Below are positions 5,819 through 11,051 of a DNA stretch of 20,495 nucleotides, piece after piece. The stretch's first letter is position 1; every line of letters starts with the position of its first letter. The translations under genes and the position numbers were made by a program. The stretch is from Nitrosopumilales archaeon CG_4_9_14_0_2_um_filter_34_16. GTDB taxonomy: Archaea > Thermoproteota > Nitrososphaeria > Nitrososphaerales > Nitrosopumilaceae. The notes beneath the pieces are model-generated. The model saw nothing but the letters and a program-made list of their open reading frames with translations. It was not told the DNA's origin and did not search any database. The DNA lies in contig PFRJ01000007.1 in the NCBI GenBank assembly GCA_002788515.1, positions 1 to 20,495 of the forward strand, written 5' to 3'.

Positions 5819-6148
5819 TTATTTCTTTATGGCCTGTTTCTTTGTTTTATATTTCTCTTTTTTTCTTTTTCTTTCCAACTCCATGATTTCATATTTTTTT
5901 CCATATTCACAAAGCTTCATCTCCCCTGAATATTCATCATGTATTGACTCAAATGATCCGTTTGATAGTAGTTCTCCTACAATACTCCATGCCTTGTCTT
6001 CTGAAACTTCAAATTTGTATGATATTGTTGAAACTTTGGTAAAAAATCCACTTTTTGAATTTCTCATTATGAAACTCTCAACTTTTTGTTCAACCGTTTG
6101 ATTGGGTTCTCGCTTTTTGAAATTTCTGTAAGGTTTTCTGTCTGACAT
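5819..6148 (-). CDS. basic protein with possible winged-helix domain
   Basis: This is a 109-residue, strongly basic protein. The middle (residues about 20-90) reads as a winged-helix-like unit: a helix with VEQKVESFIM, a linker (SKSGFFTKVSTISYKF), a recognition-type helix (SEDKAWSIVGELLSNG), and a wing (FESIHDEYSGEMKLCEYG). The C-terminus is a Lys/Arg-rich helix (KYEIMELERKRKKEKYKTKK). This suggests nucleic-acid binding, possibly a small transcription factor or chromatin protein, but the fold is inferred from pattern only. The start is an ATG at 6148, 25 bp downstream of the stop of the gene ending at 6174, so the two may be co-transcribed. Confidence 0.6.
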   Translation of the reverse strand: MSDRKPYRNFKKREPNQTVEQKVESFIMRNSKSGFFTKVSTISYKFEVSEDKAWSIVGELLSNGSFESIHDEYSGEMKLCEYGKKYEIMELERKRKKEKYKTKKQAIKK

Positions 6149-6173
6149 TTTTATTCTCTTTTACTCTGATGTG

Positions 6174-6764
6174 TTATTCTGCATTAAGTGTGTCTGGATC
6201 ATTATTTCCTGGTAAATATTTGTCCCCTAAGATGTTTGTCATTTTTTCATCAAATTCCTCTTGTAATCTTGTAAGGTAAATCTCAGCTTCTGTTTCATCA
6301 TCTGGAATTCCTGTATTTGTGTCATAGTTGAATCCAGTTGCTAAATGATAAAACGCTTCAAAAAATTCTTTGCAGTCAATTACATCTGCCTTCTTGTCAA
6401 TTGATGTTATTAGACAATCATTATCCATTCTATAATTAAGACATACTTCCTCTTCAATCATAATATCTGCCATGACTGCCATTAAATATGCCACATATTT
6501 TTCCTCAATCTTTCCTTGACCCTTGTTTGCAATGCATAATTCATTATCTTCTAACATATAATCAAAAGTTCTAACGACCACATCTCGTACATCAGAATCT
6601 GGATATGTCATTTTTGATTTCCAAGAATTTTCTTGAAAACTCTTAGGTTCTACATACACTAAATCAAATCTTAAATTTTCGTTTAATTGTTCAAATTCCC
6701 AAATCTGTTTATTGGTCCACATTGGTGAGAATCTTTCTATGGTTTTTCTAGTTGTTTGATCCAA
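6174..6764 (-). CDS. hypothetical acidic protein, 196 aa
   Basis: I do not recognise this protein. It is acidic and largely helical, with segments such as EEKYVAYLMAVMADIMIEEE and TEAEIYLTRLQEEFDEKMTN, and no signal peptide or membrane helix. It starts with TTG. A TTAAACAATAG TATA-like element is about 26 nt upstream, fitting a leaderless TTG start. Its 3' end is 25 bp from the start of the basic protein gene, in the same orientation, so an acidic/basic pair may be made from one transcript. Confidence 0.65.
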   Translation of the reverse strand: MDQTTRKTIERFSPMWTNKQIWEFEQLNENLRFDLVYVEPKSFQENSWKSKMTYPDSDVRDVVVRTFDYMLEDNELCIANKGQGKIEEKYVAYLMAVMADIMIEEEVCLNYRMDNDCLITSIDKKADVIDCKEFFEAFYHLATGFNYDTNTGIPDDETEAEIYLTRLQEEFDEKMTNILGDKYLPGNNDPDTLNAE

Positions 6765-6805
6765 TAAGTTGTCTCAATTTACCTATTGTTTAATCTTATC
6801 TTGAA

Positions 6806-7009
6806 CTAGTTAATCTCTGATTTAAGAAATTCTATGGTGCATTCGGCGAGCTCTTTTCTTGAATGTTTTTCAATATCATGTTTACAATTAGGACAAATCC
6901 CTGTTGATTCATCAGCAAATTCTTCTCCTACTTGTTTCATACAACACTCCATTAATTCACTAGTTGAATGCGATTCCATTGCAAGTTTGCAGGTTGGGCA
7001 TGTTGTCAA
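6806..7009 (-). CDS. tandem-duplicated zinc-binding protein, 67 aa
   Basis: The protein consists of two copies of one 35-residue module, each with C-x2-C-x6-H-x7-C. Copy 1 uses C4, C7, H14, C22 (CPTCKLAMESHSTSELMEC) and copy 2 uses C39, C42, H49, C57 (CPNCKHDIEKHSRKELAEC). The invariant frame is CPxCK-x3-E-x-HS-x2-EL-x-EC. Each copy can hold one zinc. The start is TTG, with an AACAATAAG promoter-like element about 24 nt upstream. It is divergent from the Cys-rich gene at 7074. Function unknown. Confidence 0.7.
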   Translation of the reverse strand: MTTCPTCKLAMESHSTSELMECCMKQVGEEFADESTGICPNCKHDIEKHSRKELAECTIEFLKSEIN

Positions 7010-7073
7010 ATTACATTTTCATGGTGTTCTTATTGTTAATAAATTGTTTTTTTGCAGTAAGAATAATTAATTG

Positions 7074-7358
7074 ATGTTGGTTTTGAGTTGTATGATTTTA
7101 GATAGATTTCAAAATAAAATAAAATGTGTTTGTAATGAATTTGTAATTTTTGACGTTATAGATAATATTGAATGTGATTGGGGTTCTCATATAGTAATTC
7201 AATGTCCAAACTGTGAAGAGTTATTCTCTACAGATGCTGATTGTCCTGCATTTTCAAATATTTCAAAATTGTTTCAAAATAATCCTTCCCTCTACTCTGC
7301 CGATGAAAAATTAACTTATTACTCCAATTCCCATACTCGATGTATTGGCCACAGATAA
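7074..7358 (+). CDS. Cys-rich hypothetical protein, ~94 aa
   Basis: The protein carries KCVCNEF near the N-terminus, CPNCEELF in the middle and further Cys/His residues (C in DADCPAF, and RCIGH at the C-terminus). This suggests one or two zinc sites. Start options are TTG 7071, ATG 7074 and ATG 7092 (MILDRFQNKIK). A TTAATAAATT element (7036-7045) lies about 30 nt upstream of the first two and favours them. It is divergent from the duplicated zinc protein. A strong hairpin begins two bases after its stop. Confidence 0.55.
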   Translation: MLVLSCMILDRFQNKIKCVCNEFVIFDVIDNIECDWGSHIVIQCPNCEELFSTDADCPAFSNISKLFQNNPSLYSADEKLTYYSNSHTRCIGHR

Positions 7359-7359
7359 A

Positions 7360-7400
7360 ATTGGTAATCAATGTCGAATTGCGTTAGAGCGATTACCAAT
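7360..7400 (+). repeat. perfect 10-bp inverted repeat after a stop codon
   Basis: ATTGGTAATC (7360-7369) and GATTACCAAT (7391-7400) form a perfect 10-bp stem with a 21-nt loop. It starts two bases after the stop of the gene ending at 7358. It is probably a 3' UTR structure or terminator, although no T-run follows directly (the nearest is about 7436-7441). An operator for the matrixin gene 115 bp downstream is less likely. Confidence 0.5.
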
Positions 7401-7480
7401 ATCCAGCTCTTCTATGGCAATGATTCGATTTTGTATTTTTTCATAAAATAAAAAAAGTATGTAAAAGTTGATTCAAAAAC

Positions 7481-7490
7481 TCAATAAATT
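7481..7490 (+). promoter_or_regulatory. TATA box deciding the matrixin start
   Basis: TCAATAAATT, centred about 29 nt before the TTG at 7515. This supports TTG 7515 as a leaderless start over TTG codons further inside the membrane segment. Confidence 0.45.
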
Positions 7491-7514
7491 CAATCAGCCT
7501 AAAACTTTGTTATT

Positions 7515-8459
7515 TTGGTAGAAAGTTTTAGTTGTTGTTACTTTGTTGTTTTGTTATTGAAAGCAATTTTTGTCATAATTGTATCCGTAATTATTACAGG
7601 ATATGTGATGTATTCTGGTTTATTGCCTGTAGATTTTCAAAATCCTGTCAAAGTACTATCCCCTATTCCTGAAAAAATTCAACAAATTTCTAATGCTATT
7701 GTTTCACACGAAAACAAAACCATCTATTACTCGTTTGAAGATGTTCCGTCAGTACCTGATAAGCAAATCCCTGTAAATGCATTAAAAAAGGCAATTCAAA
7801 CCTGGGAGGCAAATAATTCTAATTTAAAATTTGTACAATCTGAAAACTCTAACATCGAAATTAAATGGCAAGCATATGCTGCATCTACACACACCGGCCT
7901 CGCAACATGTAATTCCGTACTGTATGGAATTTTGAGTCACTGTGTTTTAGATATTTCTATTGGTGCTGAAGATTGTAATGGTAATTTTGTTCAAAACGAT
8001 GAAAACATGGTGTCGAATATTTTGATGCATGAGATTGGACATGTGCTTGGTTTGGGACATACTAGTGAATCTGGACACTTGATGTATTCTACTGAATCCC
8101 CGCAGATTTTTTTTGACACTAAAGGATACGTAATTCCGGATCGATTAAACGAACTATACGTTGGGCAGTCTGCACTAATACAACAAGAAAAAGAGCTTCG
8201 CGTAGAGATTGACTCACTTGATGTTAAAATATCTGGAGAACAATCTCAATATGACGAGTACCGTAAACAGTATGAATACTATGAAGGAAAAATACTTTCT
8301 ACTGATGAATACCGAAAAGCCCAAAAAGCCTTTGATAAATTAAATTCTCAAACTGAAAAAGTAAATGAAATAATTGATCAACAGAATGAATTAATCAAAA
8401 GACTCAATGATATTATTAATGACCTTGGATGCAATCCTAACTTTGATGTTGTATCTTGA
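7515..8459 (+). CDS. membrane-anchored matrixin-type zinc metalloprotease
   Basis: This is a 314-residue protein with an N-terminal membrane segment (about residues 9-32, VVLLLKAIFVIIVSVIITGY) that should place the rest outside the cell. The catalytic domain (about 65-195) has the metzincin motif HEIGHVLGLGH (H172, E173, H176, H182) followed by HLMY with the Met-turn M190, as in matrixins (peptidase M10). C132, C143 and C154 may form disulfides. Residues about 212-302 are a long charged coiled coil (EKELRVEIDSLDVKIS and on), unusual for small matrixins and suggesting oligomerisation. Likely a surface protease for protein turnover. The TTG start is supported by the TATA box spacing. Confidence 0.85.
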   Translation: MVESFSCCYFVVLLLKAIFVIIVSVIITGYVMYSGLLPVDFQNPVKVLSPIPEKIQQISNAIVSHENKTIYYSFEDVPSVPDKQIPVNALKKAIQTWEANNSNLKFVQSENSNIEIKWQAYAASTHTGLATCNSVLYGILSHCVLDISIGAEDCNGNFVQNDENMVSNILMHEIGHVLGLGHTSESGHLMYSTESPQIFFDTKGYVIPDRLNELYVGQSALIQQEKELRVEIDSLDVKISGEQSQYDEYRKQYEYYEGKILSTDEYRKAQKAFDKLNSQTEKVNEIIDQQNELIKRLNDIINDLGCNPNFDVVS

Positions 8460-8537
8460 TTAACTAAACAACAAAAATAATCCTACAATTAACGCGGAAA
8501 CTGAAATTCCCATTGAAATATAGAATTTTTTCATCAT
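8460..8537 (-). CDS. single-helix membrane microprotein, 25 aa
   Basis: A 25-residue ORF begins MMKKFYISMGISVSALIVGL and ends FLLFS. It has a positively charged N-terminus and one hydrophobic helix spanning most of the chain. Its stop directly abuts the stop of the matrixin gene. A CTATTAATC element (about 8563-8572 on this strand) is at about 29 nt, giving a possible leaderless start. Alternatively the structured element at 8575-8674 is its 5' leader. A role as a partner or modulator of a membrane complex is possible but unsupported. Confidence 0.55.
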   Translation of the reverse strand: MMKKFYISMGISVSALIVGLFLLFS

Positions 8538-8574
8538 AGTTATGTGGGAAATTCACTGAGATTAATAGTTTAGA

Positions 8575-8674
8575 ATTGAGAAAGCAAGCAAGTCTGATAT
8601 CCGTTATCATCTGCCCTTTGGGGGCTACAGTTAGATATCAAACCCGCAATCATCTTGCTTTCAATATTTGTATT
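8575..8674 (-). ncRNA. candidate structured RNA C (nested stems)
   Basis: Three nested stems are visible. The outer is GAAAGCAAG (8580-8588) with CTTGCTTTC (8654-8662), extendable by ATTG/CAAT past a 2-nt bulge. The middle is TCTGATATC (8593-8601) with GATATCAAA (8634-8642). The apical is CTGCCC (8611-8616) with GGG...CAG (8621-8630). The one non-paired position in the middle stem is C/A on the plus strand but G-U on the minus strand, which favours minus-strand transcription. A TTTTATTTTATG element on the minus strand (8694-8705) predicts a start near 8674. It is either an independent RNA or a 5' leader of the 25-residue membrane protein. It does not match a riboswitch class I know, and no ACA follows the stem. 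Confidence 0.45.
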
Positions 8675-8848
8675 GATTTGCCTTCTCAAAAATTCATAAA
8701 ATAAAACATGTCTTGAAATTTAATCAAAAAGGGTTGAAAAAATGATCCTTGTAATGTTGAGCCTGAAATGTATTCCTTTGAGTGATTCTGTTCGAATTGC
8801 ACACACTATTTCTTTTAATCTGATTTATGCACAATACAATGAGTCATC

Positions 8849-8923
8849 TGTTTGACGGCGTTCATACATTTGCCTTAATTGACCATGCCCTAGAATTCGT
8901 TAGCCGTCAAACATCCATTTTTT
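8849..8923 (+). ncRNA. candidate small RNA D, 11-bp stem and T-run
   Basis: TGTTTGACGGC (8849-8859) pairs perfectly with GCCGTCAAACA (8903-8913), an 11-bp GC-containing stem in a very AT-rich gap. It encloses 43 nt and is followed by six T (8918-8923). A weak TATA-like TTTATG (8824-8829) lies about 25 nt before the stem base. ACA follows if the stem is taken as 8 bp, which recalls H/ACA RNAs, but I cannot find the required upper stem and k-turn. Alternatives are a terminator or the ends of a small excised element. Confidence 0.4.
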
Positions 8924-9004
8924 GATATTGCCAGTAATTTTTCAAATATTTTCGTTGCTACAAAATAAAGAATAATTTTATTCTCTATTAAAATACTGTT
9001 TGTC

Positions 9005-9538
9005 ATGAGTGAAGGCCTTGTTATAGATTGGACGCCAGATTATTCTTTAAAATGGTCTGACTTTAAAGCCGAATCCAACCCCTCTGTTTATGAGGATTCT
9101 CATAGTGTTGTGAAATATAGATTCACTTGGACAGTAAATTCTGATATCGTTGATAAAAAAATAATGTTTTTAATTGATAATATCTTACTTTTTGTAGAGT
9201 TTCATCCTTTGTTATCTTGGATCCGATCTGAATCAAACGCGGAATTGCTTTTACATGAACAAGGATGCTTTGATTTAGCTGAATTAGTTAAACGTGAAAA
9301 TTTTACAAATTTACAAGATCAGTTTTATCACAAATACTATCCTACAAGAGGCCAAAATGAAGAACAAAGAAAACAGTTTGCAAAAGAAGATTCAGGAAAA
9401 ATGATTGCATCTGAGATTGAAAAACTGCAAAAACTATATGATGAAAAACGTAAAAAGTACCAAGAAGATACAAACTTTGGTCAAAATTTTGACGAACAAT
9501 CAAAATATGATTTACTTTTCAAACAATTAAGACAATAA
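9005..9538 (+). CDS. DUF922-like metallopeptidase-fold protein, altered zinc motif
   Basis: The protein resembles DUF922 (putative zinc peptidases): LKWSDFKAE at the start (residues 15-23), HPLLSWIR (67-74), and a helix AELLLHEQGCFDLAELVKRE. In the family the helix normally reads HEQxHFD, an HExxH zinc motif. Here the second His is Cys (TGC codon), giving H84, E85, C88. It may be inactive or use an unusual H/C site. There is no signal peptide, so it should be cytoplasmic unless the hydrophobic stretch IMFLIDNILLFVEF is peripheral. The C-terminal third is a charged helix (EKLQKLYDEKRKKYQED). A perfect AAGACAA/TTGTCTT hairpin lies over the stop codon. Confidence 0.65.
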   Translation: MSEGLVIDWTPDYSLKWSDFKAESNPSVYEDSHSVVKYRFTWTVNSDIVDKKIMFLIDNILLFVEFHPLLSWIRSESNAELLLHEQGCFDLAELVKRENFTNLQDQFYHKYYPTRGQNEEQRKQFAKEDSGKMIASEIEKLQKLYDEKRKKYQEDTNFGQNFDEQSKYDLLFKQLRQ

Positions 9539-9545
9539 TTGTCTT
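9529..9545. terminator. hairpin over the stop of the DUF922-like gene
   Basis: AAGACAA and TTGTCTT flank TAA, the stop codon itself, forming a 7-bp stem with a 3-nt loop. No T-run follows. It could pause or end transcription, or protect the 3' end. Confidence 0.3.
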
Positions 9546-9591
9546 GCACTGTAAACTGACACGTTATAATCTATTGTTGTTATGATTGTTC

Positions 9592-9735
9592 ATGGAGACT
9601 GCAAAGTTGCCTAAATTCAAATGGAATGAATTATCTGAATTAAATTCAGGTCATACCCAAAATGAATGGGGGATACAAAAGAAAAAATCAACCTCTATGA
9701 CGTTCGTATCTTACACTGTATCTTGGGATGTCTAA
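9592..9735 (+). CDS. truncated DUF922-like paralogue, 47 aa
   Basis: A 47-residue ORF starts METAKLPKFKWNELSELNSG and ends STSMTFVSYTVSWDV. It looks like the first ~45 residues of the DUF922-like protein immediately upstream: FKWNELSE against LKWSDFKAE, and SMTFVSYTVSWDV against HSVVKYRFTWTV. It lacks the zinc helix and the rest of the domain. A TTATAAT box (9564-9570) is 25 nt before the ATG, so it has its own leaderless promoter and may be expressed. It is either a degraded duplicate or a retained mini-version that could pair with the full protein. Its last 4 bp overlap the convergent gene. Confidence 0.5.
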   Translation: METAKLPKFKWNELSELNSGHTQNEWGIQKKKSTSMTFVSYTVSWDV

Positions 9736-9998
9736 GTTCTATTTTCAAGAATTCTATTCGCGGGAATTGAGCTGATGTAGTTTACTAATCCTCTATAATA
9801 TTTTAAATGAAATTCTAAATCTCTGATCTCTGTTGCTTTTAACTCTTCCAGCTCTGGACCGAAGTCTCTACTGTCTAATTGAATATGGTTTAATGTATTT
9901 TCATTAACTTCGATCATGTGAAATAGACTGTGAAGCACCTCTGTTTTAGTCAGTGTTTTATCGCATGATTTTTTGAGTAAGACTTCAACCCAATCCAT
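9732..9998 (-). CDS. hypothetical helical protein, 88 aa
   Basis: I do not recognise this protein. It is an 88-residue helical sequence (MDWVEVLLKKSCDKTLTKTE, HSLFHMIEVNENTLNH, EIRDLEFHLKYYRGLVNYIS) without a metal motif or membrane helix. The pattern could be a small four-helix or helical-hairpin protein. It overlaps the end of the 47-residue ORF on the other strand by 4 bp and follows, after 54 bp, a C2H2 microprotein gene in the same direction. Confidence 0.6.
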   Translation of the reverse strand: MDWVEVLLKKSCDKTLTKTEVLHSLFHMIEVNENTLNHIQLDSRDFGPELEELKATEIRDLEFHLKYYRGLVNYISSIPANRILENRT

Positions 9999-10052
9999 AT
10001 TTGTGTTTGATATGATTGTATATCCGACCCAGAATTTGAAAAATTCTGACTT

Positions 10053-10217
10053 TTACTCTATTTTTTTTGCTCTAGGCTGCTGCGATTGTTTTCGCTCTTT
10101 TTCTTTTTTCCTATTCATTATTTCCTTGTTTCGTTCAATATCTGAATGAATCTCTACATGGTCATACAACTGTTCTTTTGAATCAAATATTCGTTCACAA
10201 TAGTAACATTGATGCAT
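10053..10217 (-). CDS. C2H2 zinc-finger microprotein, 54 aa
   Basis: A 54-residue protein starts MHQCYYCERIFDSKEQLYDH and continues VEIHSDIE. This is a classical single C2H2 finger: C4-x2-C7-x12-H20-x3-H24, with the hydrophobic core residues F11 and L17. A strongly basic tail follows (NRKKEKERKQSQQPRAKK), suited to nucleic acid binding. Single-finger proteins of this type occur in ammonia-oxidising archaea; target unknown. It lies upstream of the 88-residue gene and may be co-transcribed with it. Confidence 0.7.
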   Translation of the reverse strand: MHQCYYCERIFDSKEQLYDHVEIHSDIERNKEIMNRKKEKERKQSQQPRAKKIE

Positions 10218-10316
10218 TTCTAAATTACGTCAATCTCAGATAAATTACTTTTCCCCTTTCTCAAAAAACCTGTTCCTGACATTGTGACATAATTATTGTT
10301 TTAAAATAATGTGGAT

Positions 10317-10336
10317 GATAATCTGAATCGATTATC
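10317..10336. terminator. GATAATC hairpin at the end of the gene at 10332
   Basis: GATAATC (10317-10323) and GATTATC (10330-10336) form a perfect 7-bp stem with a 6-nt loop, spanning the stop codon of the minus-strand membrane protein. An AT-rich stretch follows on the minus strand. It is a plausible terminator or 3'-end structure. Confidence 0.35.
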
Positions 10337-10574
10337 TACCATTCTGTTCTCTAACTTTTTGTGCTAGGTCACCGAAAGGATCCTCGTGCCATTTTTCTTT
10401 ATTTAAATCGGCTCCAAAAGTTCCTGTCTTTGGTAACAATCCTTGTTCTGCTGCAGGAGCTAATACTGCATCGTCAGGAATGTAGTTTTTTTGGTTTTCA
10501 GTACCATATGCAATTGCTGCTGCCATTGCTGCAACGCCGACTGCAATACCAATGTAAATCATTGCGTTTGACAT
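10332..10574 (-). CDS. small membrane-anchored protein, 80 aa
   Basis: The N-terminus is one Ala/Gly/Val-rich membrane helix (residues about 4-23, AMIYIGIAVGVAAMAAAIAY). The hydrophilic tail contains NYIPDDAVLAPAAEQGLLPK, a Gly-rich turn and a charged end (DPFGDLAQKVREQNGR). The composition is less AT-driven than its neighbours and looks well constrained. A TTAATAG element (about 10596-10604) lies about 26 nt upstream, giving a leaderless ATG. It may be a small subunit of a membrane complex, but no family is recognised. Confidence 0.7.
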   Translation of the reverse strand: MSNAMIYIGIAVGVAAMAAAIAYGTENQKNYIPDDAVLAPAAEQGLLPKTGTFGADLNKEKWHEDPFGDLAQKVREQNGR

Positions 10575-10637
10575 AAGATGGTGAGCCGATTTTGCCTATT
10601 AATCAAGTAAGACTTCAGTGCATTGCACTGAAATGAT

Positions 10638-10955
10638 CTAATGTGTTTTTATCTTTATTTCTGAATTACACACAGGAATGTCTCCTGTCTCTTTTTTGAA
10701 ATTTTCAATTAATTGTAATTGCATCTCTTTTGGATTCTCTGCAAACACTCTTTGATATAATGAAGTCTTTTGTTTACATTCATTTCCTTCAAAATTAGTA
10801 TCATAATATTTTGTAAATGTAGCCTCTAAATTATCTGTCTCGCCAACGTATATGGGATCTTTGTTTCTGTTATACAAAACATATACTCCTGAATTTGGTT
10901 TTACATATTTGGAACTTTCCACCCAAACTCTCATTTTATCATCTAATAGTTCCAT
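10638..10955 (-). CDS. GIY-YIG domain protein, possibly inactive
   Basis: The 105-residue protein has the GIY-YIG beta-hairpin: SGVYVLYNRNKDPIYVGETD, with G23-V-Y and Y36-V-G. The following helix normally has an Arg (NLRxR) but here reads NLEATFTKYY. The C-terminus QLQLIENF...PVCN fits the usual ExxLIxxF...PxxN end. Loss of the helix Arg suggests a weakened or inactive nuclease, perhaps a DNA-binding relative. The ATG at 10955 has a TTTAATAT element about 25 nt upstream; an internal ATG at 10934 is less likely. It is divergent from the helicase. Confidence 0.7.
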   Translation of the reverse strand: MELLDDKMRVWVESSKYVKPNSGVYVLYNRNKDPIYVGETDNLEATFTKYYDTNFEGNECKQKTSLYQRVFAENPKEMQLQLIENFKKETGDIPVCNSEIKIKTH

Positions 10956-11024
10956 GATATTTTATAATTTTACTAGATATTAAACTAGATTGTGAAAATG
11001 ATGATATTACAAGAACCTTCATGC

Positions 11025-11034
11025 TTTTAATATT
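11025..11034 (+). promoter_or_regulatory. TATA box deciding the helicase start
   Basis: TTTTAATATT centred at about 11030. A leaderless start about 26 nt downstream would fall at 11052-11057, where the helicase frame has ATC (11052) and CTG (11055) but no standard start codon. Confidence 0.5.
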
Positions 11035-11051
11035 GATAATGATGAGATGTA

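Noticed and set aside
8580..8662. Small transposon (MITE) from the terminal GAAAGCAAG repeats
   Set aside because: No target-site duplication flanks it, and the nested internal stems fit an RNA better.
8742..8855. 37-residue plus-strand frame before RNA candidate D
   Set aside because: Unremarkable composition, no TATA box at the right distance, and the end runs into the hairpin.
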